Shown here in pieces: positions 1 through 5,704 of a stretch of DNA of 5,704 nucleotides. The notes beneath the pieces were generated by a model. The model did no database searches. It saw only the letters and a list, made by a program, of their open reading frames with translations, and was not told the DNA's origin. A program made the translations under genes and the position numbers. The DNA comes from Actinomycetota bacterium (lineage in GTDB: Bacteria; Actinomycetota; Humimicrobiia; Humimicrobiales; Humimicrobiaceae), in the NCBI GenBank assembly GCA_028696435.1, contig JAQVHC010000082.1:1-5704 (forward strand). Direction: 5' to 3'. Position 1 is the first letter of the stretch. Each line of letters begins with the position of its first letter.

Positions 1-805
1 ATTTTCCTGAAGGCGCACTACCATCCTTATAACTCTCAAGAATTCTCTTAACTTCCGCTTCTTTTTTTGCAAGCTCTTTTTCCATACTTATAAGAGCATT
101 TTTATTAGCCGTTGTCGTTGAGAGAAGATTTTTCTTTTCACCATATAAATCCTCAACTTCACTGGTTTTTTGCTCGGCCTGGGCTACCAGCTTCTCAACC
201 TCGCTCTTATATTCTTTTTGCCTCTCCCTCAAATCTATTATTGATTTTTTTATTCCTATAGTAGCTTCCCTTTTTTCTTTGATTGAAATTATGTTCTCCG
301 TGTCCTGTTCTGCAAAAAGATTCATCAGTTTTAATTTTGATATAAAATCAATAAAATCCTCCGCATTGAGTATAAATTCCAGTATATTTCCATTTCCATT
401 TTTATAGATAGCCACGACTCTGCCATTTAATTTTTTTATGCTTTCTTCAAGTTCGTCTTCTATTCTCTTTAGCTCTTCCTCTTTTAAAACCATTTCTATG
501 GTTGTCTTATCAACTTCTGCTTTTGCTTCAGCTAATTTTTTATTGAGTTCTTCCAGTTCGCTCAAAGCTGTTAGCAATTCTCCTTCCACCTGATCAACTT
601 CTCTTCTATACTGACTTTCAGTTTTTGTTACTTCCTCAATTTTTTTCCTGGTTTGCTCTCTCTCCTGTTGTAATTGCTGCAGTTCTTCTTCTAGCGTCTG
701 GGGATAAATGTATGAAGGCATGATCGTAGATGTGATAGCAAAACTTGAGAGTGCTACAATTATTGTTACAAATAGGGCTATGATGTTTTTACTTTTAATA
801 ATCAT
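1..805 (-). CDS. Secreted coiled-coil protein, EnvC/PcsB/CwlO-like murein hydrolase or activator (3' end cut off)
   Basis: This is an open frame of 268 codons from ATG at 805 to the window edge without a stop, so the C-terminal part is missing. Residues 1 to about 30 form a basic start (MIIKSK) and a hydrophobic stretch, a signal peptide or N-terminal anchor; I see no lipobox cysteine. Residues 37-127 and about 165-258 are rich in Glu, Lys, Gln and Leu with heptad character and should form long coiled coils. Between them, LNGRVVAIYKNGNGN and the following LEFILNAEDFIDFISKL (127-158) match the helical-hairpin region typical of EnvC/PcsB-type proteins. In that family the coiled coil docks on the FtsX extracellular loop and a C-terminal M23, CHAP or NlpC/P60 domain cuts peptidoglycan, or activates an amidase. 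Which C-terminal domain is present cannot be seen. The position directly after ftsX supports an FtsEX partner role. The start has no clear ribosome binding site (only AAAGTAAA upstream), but no better start exists in frame. Confidence 0.85.
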   Translation of the reverse strand, partial: MIIKSKNIIALFVTIIVALSSFAITSTIMPSYIYPQTLEEELQQLQQEREQTRKKIEEVTKTESQYRREVDQVEGELLTALSELEELNKKLAEAKAEVDKTTIEMVLKEEELKRIEDELEESIKKLNGRVVAIYKNGNGNILEFILNAEDFIDFISKLKLMNLFAEQDTENIISIKEKREATIGIKKSIIDLRERQKEYKSEVEKLVAQAEQKTSEVEDLYGEKKNLLSTTTANKNALISMEKELAKKEAEVKRILESYKDGSAPSGK

Positions 806-820
806 TTTACTTTATTTGCT

Positions 821-901
821 AATGAGACTATTTTAATACAATTTCTAAAAATTTAAAATCTATAATCATAAAAAATTCGTGATCATAAAAGTAGTCTAAT
901 A
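821..901. repeat. Imperfect inverted repeat in the AT-rich gap between ftsX and the coiled-coil gene
   Basis: The 96-base gap 806-901 is very AT-rich. Its two ends form an imperfect inverted repeat: 821-837 and 885-901 match at 13 of 17 positions when one arm is reversed and complemented, with a perfect core agacta (825-830) and tagtct (892-897). Inside lies a direct repeat, atcataaaa, at 865-873 and 882-890. The long, AT-rich loop and the lack of a GC stem with a following T-run argue against a Rho-independent terminator. It could be an operator, an mRNA processing structure or chance in AT-rich DNA. I see no convincing promoter here. Confidence 0.25.
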
Positions 902-1810
902 TTATACTTTTACATACTTTCTCAGAGCAATTCCGCTACTTAAGAGACCGATAAGACCACCAAGAACTGCCAATCCAATATATACATATATAATAACACC
1001 ACCGCTTCCAACTATAGCCATCTCTTTTATTCGCATGGTATCCACTATTAATCTTTCTGCTCTAATTAATAAGAAATTCCCTGTAAAATATAGAAGTATA
1101 ATAGAAATAATGCCACCAGTAAATCCTTCAAGAAATCCTTCAAACAAAAAAGGTATTCTTACAAACCAGTTGGTCGCTCCAACAAGCTTCATGACCTCAA
1201 TTTCTTTCCGGCGTGCATAAATAGATAGCCTTATTGTGTTAAATATTAATACAATAGCTGCAAGAAGAAGAACTGCGATTATTATAATCGTTATGACACC
1301 TATAATAGCAGTAATAGAAAAAAGTTTATTGACATAATTCTTTCCATATATAACATCATTGACTCCTTCTATATAATTGCCATCCTTATCATAAAAACGG
1401 AGTGCTACCCGATCAATTTTTTCAGGGTCCTTCAAAGTTATCTCAAAAGAAGCCGGTAGAGGATTGCCCTCAATTTCTTTTAAAATGTCACTTCCTTCAT
1501 TTTGTTCCTTAAATCTTTCCAGCGCCTGATCCTTTGAGACATATTTGACTGAATCTACCTCTTCCCAGCTTTTTATCTCCTGTTCAATATAATCTTTTAG
1601 CCCTGATGATATACCATCTTCAAGGTAAACAGCCAGTTCTACCTGGCTTTTTATAGAATTTACTACACCCATAACATCGTATACAATTACAGTAAATAAA
1701 CCAACAATAAAAAGAGTAATTGCAACAGTAGAAATTGCAGCGCACGTCATAAAGAAGTTGCGCCTGAGACTTGAAAATGTTTCACTAAAAAAATACCCCG
1801 GTCTTACCAT
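902..1810 (-). CDS. ftsX: Cell division ABC transporter membrane subunit FtsX
   Basis: This 302-aa protein has the FtsX layout: a cytoplasmic N-terminus with a conserved basic SLRRNFFMT-like segment (14-22), a first membrane helix at about 23-47, an extracellular domain at about 48-164, then three membrane helices at about 166-193, 217-247 and 265-295. The conserved coupling segment NTIRLSIYARRKEIEVMKLV (191-210), followed by GATNWFVRIPF, is diagnostic of the family. FtsX does not transport a known substrate; with FtsE it relays ATP-dependent movement to an outside peptidoglycan hydrolase or activator, whose coiled coil binds the extracellular domain. The next gene encodes such a protein. The ATG overlaps the ftsE stop by one base (TGATG, 1808-1812), with GGAG at 1815-1818 as a short-spaced ribosome binding site inside ftsE, so translation is probably coupled. 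The extracellular domain has a polar FYDKDGNYIEGV stretch (139-150) that seems a few residues longer than usual near its C-terminal end. Length is normal for the family. Confidence 0.95.
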   Translation of the reverse strand: MVRPGYFFSETFSSLRRNFFMTCAAISTVAITLFIVGLFTVIVYDVMGVVNSIKSQVELAVYLEDGISSGLKDYIEQEIKSWEEVDSVKYVSKDQALERFKEQNEGSDILKEIEGNPLPASFEITLKDPEKIDRVALRFYDKDGNYIEGVNDVIYGKNYVNKLFSITAIIGVITIIIIAVLLLAAIVLIFNTIRLSIYARRKEIEVMKLVGATNWFVRIPFLFEGFLEGFTGGIISIILLYFTGNFLLIRAERLIVDTMRIKEMAIVGSGGVIIYVYIGLAVLGGLIGLLSSGIALRKYVKV

Positions 1811-2496
1811 CAGTCTCCATACACTCCTCTCTTCTGATCTCTAACTATTTCCCCTTCTTCGAGTTCTACAACCCGTCTCCTCATTGAATTCACTATATTT
1901 TTATCATGCGTTGCCATAAGAACAGTCGTGCCAATCAGATTTATTCTTGATAATATCTTCATAATTCCTTCTGATGTTATCGGGTCAAGATTTCCTGTCG
2001 GTTCATCTGCAAGAAGTATAGGAGGCCTGTTAACGAATGCTCTTGCAATGGAAACTCTTTGCTGCTCTCCAGCAGATAGCTGATGTGGATATGAATCTAT
2101 CTTATCGTAAAGTCCTACCAGTTTTAAAACCTGTGAAACTTGAATTTTTATTTCATAAACCGGTTTTCCTATAACCTCAAGAGCAAACGCTACATTTTCA
2201 AAAATAGTTTTATTTGGCAGTAGCTTAAAATCCTGAAAAACACATCCTATATTCCTCCTTAATTGAGGAATTTTGCTTGATCTAAGATTACATATATTTC
2301 TACCAGCTATAAAAATGCTGCCGTCAGTCTCATCGACTTCTTTTATAATCAATTTTATAAAAGTTGATTTTCCTGAACCACTCGGTCCCACCAGAAAAAC
2401 AAACTCACCTTTTCTTACAATTAGATTAATATTTTTTAAAGCAGCTGTATTGTCTTCATATATTTTAGTAACATTTCTAAATTCAATCATATTCAT
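1810..2496 (-). CDS. ftsE: Cell division ATP-binding protein FtsE
   Basis: This 228-aa ABC ATPase is the cytoplasmic partner of FtsX. In order it shows Walker A GPSGSGKST (37-45), the Q-loop glutamine in CVFQDFKLLP (residue 88), the signature LSAGEQQR (140-147), Walker B ILLADEP with catalytic Glu 165, the D-loop NLDP (169-172) and the switch histidine in MATHD (197). The FtsE-specific features FQDFKLLP, ADEPTGNLDP and the C-terminal IVRDQKRGVYG separate it from LolD or MacB relatives, and adjacency to ftsX settles the name. The signature has Ala where LSGGE is usual. I chose the ATG at 2496 because GAGG at 2503-2506 sits six bases upstream; a TTG at 2502 would overlap that site, and the ATG at 2490 lies further away. 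The gene starts 40 bases after prfB with no visible terminator between them, so it is probably co-transcribed with it. Its stop overlaps the ftsX start. Confidence 0.95.
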   Translation of the reverse strand: MNMIEFRNVTKIYEDNTAALKNINLIVRKGEFVFLVGPSGSGKSTFIKLIIKEVDETDGSIFIAGRNICNLRSSKIPQLRRNIGCVFQDFKLLPNKTIFENVAFALEVIGKPVYEIKIQVSQVLKLVGLYDKIDSYPHQLSAGEQQRVSIARAFVNRPPILLADEPTGNLDPITSEGIMKILSRINLIGTTVLMATHDKNIVNSMRRRVVELEEGEIVRDQKRGVYGD

Positions 2497-2502
2497 GAGC
2501 AA

Positions 2503-2510
2503 CCTCTTCT
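2503..2510 (-). promoter_or_regulatory. Ribosome binding site of ftsE
   Basis: The minus strand reads AGAAGAGG here, six bases before the ATG at 2496. It decides the start: the TTG at 2502 that opens a slightly longer frame directly abuts this site and could not use it. Confidence 0.6.
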
Positions 2511-2536
2511 ATTTTCCGCTTTTTCATAAAAAGAGT

Positions 2537-3641
2537 TTACTTTTTATAATAATTTTTTTCAAGAAAACTTCTTATCAGTAAATCTAAATCCCCGTCCAGC
2601 ACTGATTGAACATCTCCTATTTCAACTCCAGTTCTGTGATCTTTAATTAATTGATACGGCTGGAGAACATAACTTCTTATCTGGCTTCCCCATCCAATTT
2701 CCTTTTTTTCTCCCCTTACTTTATTAATCTCATCCATGTCTTTCTCCCTTTCAAGTTCAAAAAGCCTGGACTTTAAAATCTGCATAGCAGTCTGCCTGTT
2801 AAGCATCTGGGATCTTTCGTTCTGACACTGAACAACAATACCAGTTGGTATATGAGTAATCCTTACTGCTGAGTCAGTAACATTTACATGCTGTCCTCCT
2901 GCACTGCTTGATTTAAAAGTTTCTATTTTTAAATCCTCTTTATTTATTTTTATATCAATATCTTTATCAAGGAGCGGCACTACGTCTACAGAAACAAAAG
3001 ATGTATGCCTTCGTTTAGATGAATCAAATGGTGATATCCGGACCAGTCTGTGAATTCCTTTTTCTGATTTAAGCAGTCCATATGCATTCCTGCCTTTAAC
3101 TGTAAAAGTAACATTTTTTATTCCTGCTTCTTCGCCAGCCTGGTAATCATTGATTATATAAGAAAATTCTTTGTTTTCTATCCAGCGCCTGTACATTCTA
3201 AATAACATTTCTGCCCAATCCTGTGATTCCGTTCCTCCTGCTCCCGGATGGATGGTCATAACTGCAGGATATGAGTCGTATCTGCCATTTAGAAGCATAC
3301 TTTCTTCCAGTTTATCCAGTGAATTTTCAATATCATCCAGATTTTCTGTAAGTTCTATCATAAGACTCTTATCTTCTTCATCGTTAAGTAACTCAATAGC
3401 CAGCTGTGCATTTTCAATTTTTTCTTCAAGGTTGTTAATCTTATAAATTATTTCCCTGAGTTCACTAATTTCCCTTGTTGTATCCTGTGCTCTTAAATCA
3501 TCTTCCCAGAATTTATCAGAAAGAGTTTCTCTTTGCAGTTTTTCCAGCCTTCCTATTTTTTTATCTACTTCAAAGACAGTTACGTAAATAAATAAATTTC
3601 TCCAGTAAATTTTCTAATCTTACTTTATAATCTCCTATCAT
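2537..3641 (-). CDS. prfB: Peptide chain release factor 2 (RF2), made by +1 programmed frameshift
   Basis: RF2 recognises UGA and UAA stop codons on the ribosome and triggers hydrolysis of peptidyl-tRNA. The gene starts at ATG 3641 and runs 23 codons to an in-frame TGA (3570-3572). Reading continues in the +1 frame from 3571 (Leu from CTT, then Glu from GAA) to TAA at 2537, giving 367 aa, the normal RF2 length. Without the shift only a 23-residue peptide results. The joined protein shows the coiled N-terminal domain with the family's FWEDD segment at about 44-48, HPGAGGTESQDWAEML (131-146), the stop-codon reading tripeptide SPF (203-205) that marks RF2 rather than RF1, the catalytic GGQ (248-250), and the GWGSQIRSYVLQPYQLIKD block followed by DHRTG. 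The upstream residues fit RF2 well, so the ATG at 3361 in the +1 frame is internal and not the true start. The gene lies between secA and ftsE. Family knowledge says that RF2 shortage favours frameshifting, so the gene should autoregulate. Just before AGGQ the usual Gly is Ser (FKSSSAGGQ). Confidence 0.95.
3569..3575 (-). other. RF2 +1 programmed frameshift site (CTT TGA A)
   Basis: The minus strand reads CGT AAC TGT CTT TGA A, where the CTT codon 23 can slip to TTT so that the next codon read is GAA instead of the UGA stop. The +1 frame then encodes RF2 sequence without interruption, and the zero frame meets a second stop (TAA) two codons further on. The site keeps the slippery CUU UGA of bacterial RF2 genes. 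It lacks the Shine-Dalgarno-like tract normally placed three bases before CUU, and UGA is followed by A where C is usual. Confidence 0.9.
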
Positions 3642-3793
3642 TTAAACTCCTATTTAATGCTTTTATTTATTTGCATCATATCCTTTTTAATTATGTTAAC
3701 TCCTGAATAACTAATTCTACCAATCATCTAATTAGCAACTTACTAATTAACTAAATTACTTCTACTTTGATTACTTATACCTTCGACCTGCTA
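3642..3793. repeat. AT-rich secA-prfB gap with degenerate ctaatt repeats and a weak hairpin
   Basis: The 152 bases between the secA stop and prfB start hold repeated ctaatt motifs on the plus strand at 3711, 3728 and 3743, with ctaaatt at 3751. Two of them form an 8-bp stem with a 7-base loop (3728-3735 and 3743-3750, one G-U pair in the transcript). The stem is almost all A-T and has no following T-run on the transcribed strand, so it is not a convincing terminator. A TATGAT element resembling a -10 box (3674-3679, minus strand) lies upstream of prfB but has no good -35 partner. Repeat identity is loose and may reflect base composition. Confidence 0.35.
3647..3651 (-). promoter_or_regulatory. 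Ribosome binding site of prfB
   Basis: AGGAG on the minus strand stands five bases before the ATG at 3641. It supports this ATG, which lies in a different frame from most of the RF2 coding sequence, as the real start and so supports the frameshift reading. Confidence 0.75.
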
Positions 3794-5704
3794 TTATTTT
3801 CCACAACATTTTTTATATTTCTTACCACTTCCGCACGGGCAGGGGTCATTTCGCCCTATTTTTTTTACTTTTATGGGTTTTGCCTGTAAAGTACCAACTC
3901 CTGAACTGGAAGGCCCGCTTGTTGCTACATTCGTTATATTTGTTAAATTAAGTTTAGCAGCCGCTTTATAGCTATCTTCTTTCTCCTGCTTTTCTTCTTT
4001 TGTAACTATTCTGACATTATAAAGAAGCCTTACAGTATCAAACTTTATTTCCTCCATTAACTCCTTGAATAAGTTAAATGCTTCATTTTTAAATTCAACA
4101 AGTGGATCCCTCTGCCCAATAGCTCTTAATCCAATACCTTCCTTCAGATAATCCATTTCCAGAAGATGTCCCCTCCACATATTGTCAATAACACTGAGCA
4201 TTACTATTTTTTCCATTTTTCTCATAACATCCGGAGAATATTCAACTTCTCTTTCATTGTAAATTTCACAGGCTTTTTCAAATAATTTTTCTTTTAAGTT
4301 ATTTACTCTCCAATTTTTCCACTCCGCCTTTTCCCTGTCTATAACGGCGGATACTATATCAACTGAAAATAAAGGATTTATGTAATTAGAAAGGGTATCA
4401 AGGTCCCAGTTCTCAGGATATTCCGAAGGATTTACATAAAGGTCAACACTCTTTATTATTACATCTCTGACCATATCCAGTGCCACAGTCTTTAAATTTT
4501 CCTCTTCCAGAATTTTTCTTCTCCTCGCATAGATTATTTCTCTCTGCTTATTCATAACATCATCATATTCAAGCACATGTTTTCTTATCTCAAAATTTCT
4601 GCCTTCTACCTGTCTCTGGGCATTTTCAATAGCTCTACTAATAGCGTCATGCTGAATGGGTAAATCATCAGGAAAATTAAACATTTCCATAACTTTATAA
4701 ATTCTTTCTGACCCGAATAGCCTGAGCAGGTCATCTTCTGTACTTAAATAAAACTGGCTGGAGCCAATATCACCCTGTCGTCCGGATCTTCCTCTTAGCT
4801 GGTTATCAATTCTTCTGCTCTCATGCCTTTCAGTTCCCAGAACATGCAGACCGCCAAGTTCCGTTACGCCTTCGCCCAGAACTATATCCGTTCCACGACC
4901 TGCCATATTTGTGGCAATAGTAACAGCTTTCTTCTGCCCGGCTTTCGCAATAATTTCAGCTTCCTTTTCATGGTACCTGGCATTTAAAACTTCATGGGGT
5001 ACCCCTCTCTTTTTCAGCATTCTGCTCAATTTCTCAGATTTCTCAATGGATATAGTGCCTACCAGTACAGGCTGGCCCTTTTCATATCTGGTAACTATAT
5101 CCTCTGCAACTTTATTAAATTTAATATCTTCGGTTTTATAAATTAGATCCGGGAGGTCCTGTCGTATCATTGGCCTGTTTGTTGGTATAACTATAGTTTC
5201 AAGATTATATATCTCCCTGAATTCTGTTGCTTCAGTTAGTGCAGTGCCTGTCATTCCTGCCAGTTTATCGTACATTCTGAAATAATTTTGAATTGTAATA
5301 GTTGCCAGTGTCTGATTCTCATCCCTTACCCTTACTCTCTCCTTGGCTTCTATAGCCTGGTGCAGACCCTCACTATATCTTCTTCCTGGCATCAATCTTC
5401 CTGTAAATTCATCTACAATGATTACCTCACTACCTTTTATCATATAGTCCACATCTTTTTTATAAAGGTAAAATGCTCTCAGGGATTGATTTAATGCGTG
5501 TATGTATAAATAATTTGAAGGATTGTATAGATTATCTATATTCAATATATTCTCAACTTTTTCAACGCCCTTCTCTGTAATTGCTGCTGTTCTTGTTTTT
5601 TCATCTATTTCAAAATCCTCATTAATTTCCAGACGGGGGACTATCTGCGCAAATTTTCTATAAATTTCTGTAGTTCCATAAGCAACACCAGAAATTATAA
5701 GAGG
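3794..5704 (-). CDS. secA: Protein translocase ATPase SecA (5' end cut off)
   Basis: SecA is the cytoplasmic motor that pushes unfolded preproteins through the SecYEG channel by ATP hydrolysis. The frame enters at the window edge with PLIISG, a segment found near residue 220 in known SecA proteins, and runs 636 codons to TAA at 3794, so roughly the first 220 residues (including Walker A and the DEAD-like box) lie outside. Visible in order are the end of the preprotein-binding domain, FTGRLMPGRRYSEGLHQAIE (about 100-119), MTGTA (151-155), IPTNRP (173-178), then the second motor domain with ATNMAGRGTD (264-273) and the arginine-finger motif QLRGRSGRQGD (302-312), the helical scaffold and wing domains with YDDVMNKQREIIYARR, and IGLRAIGQRDPLVEF near 524-538. 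The C-terminal SEC-C tail, DPCPCGSGKKYKKCCGK, carries four cysteines for zinc and usually contacts SecB or ribosomes. After ARGRGTD-like motif VI the compact VLGEGVTELGGLHV form is present, without a long insertion. The TTG at 5545 is internal. QGDIGSS replaces the common QGDPGSS. Confidence 0.97.
   Translation of the reverse strand, partial: PLIISGVAYGTTEIYRKFAQIVPRLEINEDFEIDEKTRTAAITEKGVEKVENILNIDNLYNPSNYLYIHALNQSLRAFYLYKKDVDYMIKGSEVIIVDEFTGRLMPGRRYSEGLHQAIEAKERVRVRDENQTLATITIQNYFRMYDKLAGMTGTALTEATEFREIYNLETIVIPTNRPMIRQDLPDLIYKTEDIKFNKVAEDIVTRYEKGQPVLVGTISIEKSEKLSRMLKKRGVPHEVLNARYHEKEAEIIAKAGQKKAVTIATNMAGRGTDIVLGEGVTELGGLHVLGTERHESRRIDNQLRGRSGRQGDIGSSQFYLSTEDDLLRLFGSERIYKVMEMFNFPDDLPIQHDAISRAIENAQRQVEGRNFEIRKHVLEYDDVMNKQREIIYARRRKILEEENLKTVALDMVRDVIIKSVDLYVNPSEYPENWDLDTLSNYINPLFSVDIVSAVIDREKAEWKNWRVNNLKEKLFEKACEIYNEREVEYSPDVMRKMEKIVMLSVIDNMWRGHLLEMDYLKEGIGLRAIGQRDPLVEFKNEAFNLFKELMEEIKFDTVRLLYNVRIVTKEEKQEKEDSYKAAAKLNLTNITNVATSGPSSSGVGTLQAKPIKVKKIGRNDPCPCGSGKKYKKCCGK

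Noticed and set aside
806..901. Promoter for the coiled-coil gene in the gap after ftsX
   Set aside because: TAAAAT-like boxes are present, but this is expected in such AT-rich sequence and no -35 box with reasonable spacing could be found.
2483..2527. 14-codon ORF (MKKRKIEEVAHEYD) between prfB and ftsE, overlapping the ftsE start
   Set aside because: It has no ribosome binding site of its own, is out of frame with ftsE and is of a length expected by chance in AT-rich DNA.
2521..2536. CTTTTT-ATG-AAAAAG hairpin after prfB as a terminator
   Set aside because: The stem is only six pairs, five of them A-T, with a three-base loop and no T-run, so it is too weak for termination. The 40-base spacing to ftsE also fits one operon.
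2537..3361. prfB as a 274-residue gene starting at ATG 3361
   Set aside because: Upstream codons in the same frame encode the normal RF2 N-terminal domain back to the CTT TGA site, and a well-placed start with AGGAG exists at 3641. The ATG at 3361 encodes an internal Met.
1035..5494. Plus-strand open frames (for example 1035-1220, 2273-2581, 3171-3446, 4911-5141, 5288-5494)
   Set aside because: All lie wholly or mostly antisense to well-supported minus-strand genes, lack recognisable domains and look like composition-driven shadows.
3794..5545. secA starting at the TTG at 5545
   Set aside because: The frame is open to the window edge and encodes conserved SecA residues upstream of 5545, beginning with PLIISG. 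The TTG is an internal Leu codon.
1..5704. Mobile element, CRISPR array, defence system or biosynthetic cluster
   Set aside because: No terminal repeats, transposase or integrase motifs, regular spacer-repeat arrays or unfamiliar enzymes were seen; all coding sequence is explained by conserved core genes.

Overview
The window is an AT-rich bacterial housekeeping segment in which every supported gene lies on the minus strand, so it reads from high to low coordinates: secA (3' part), prfB, ftsE, ftsX, then the 5' part of a gene for a secreted coiled-coil protein of the EnvC/PcsB/CwlO type. Both ends cut genes: secA lacks its first third and the coiled-coil gene lacks its C-terminal part. No mobile element, CRISPR array, rRNA or tRNA is visible, and there is no gene-free stretch longer than about 150 bases.

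The order secA-prfB-ftsE-ftsX-cell-wall hydrolase or activator is familiar from Gram-positive bacteria and some deep-branching anaerobic lineages. The FtsE tail, ending in an RDQKRGVYG-type motif, and the FtsX sequence also look more like the Gram-positive/Clostridia-like type than the proteobacterial type. A low-GC anaerobic Firmicute or a related candidate phylum is my best guess, but nothing here fixes the phylum. RF2 with an in-frame UGA shows that UGA is a stop codon in this organism.

Functionally, SecA drives preprotein export through SecYEG, RF2 terminates translation at UGA and UAA, and FtsE/FtsX form the ABC-type complex that moves conformational signals across the membrane to a periplasmic or extracellular coiled-coil partner controlling peptidoglycan hydrolysis. 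The gene directly after ftsX encodes a likely partner of this kind, with a signal peptide and two long coiled-coil stretches. ftsE and ftsX overlap by one base (TGATG), which suggests translational coupling.

The most interesting point is prfB. The full-length protein (367 aa) can only be made by a +1 programmed frameshift at CTT TGA, at codons 23/24. The site keeps the slippery CUU UGA but lacks the Shine-Dalgarno-like purine tract that normally stimulates slippage, and UGA is followed by A rather than the usual C. Smaller oddities are Ser in place of the usual Gly just before the AGGQ of RF2, LSAGE instead of LSGGE in the FtsE signature, and a repetitive AT-rich gap between secA and prfB. 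I found no convincing sign of an undescribed system; this is a conserved core region.
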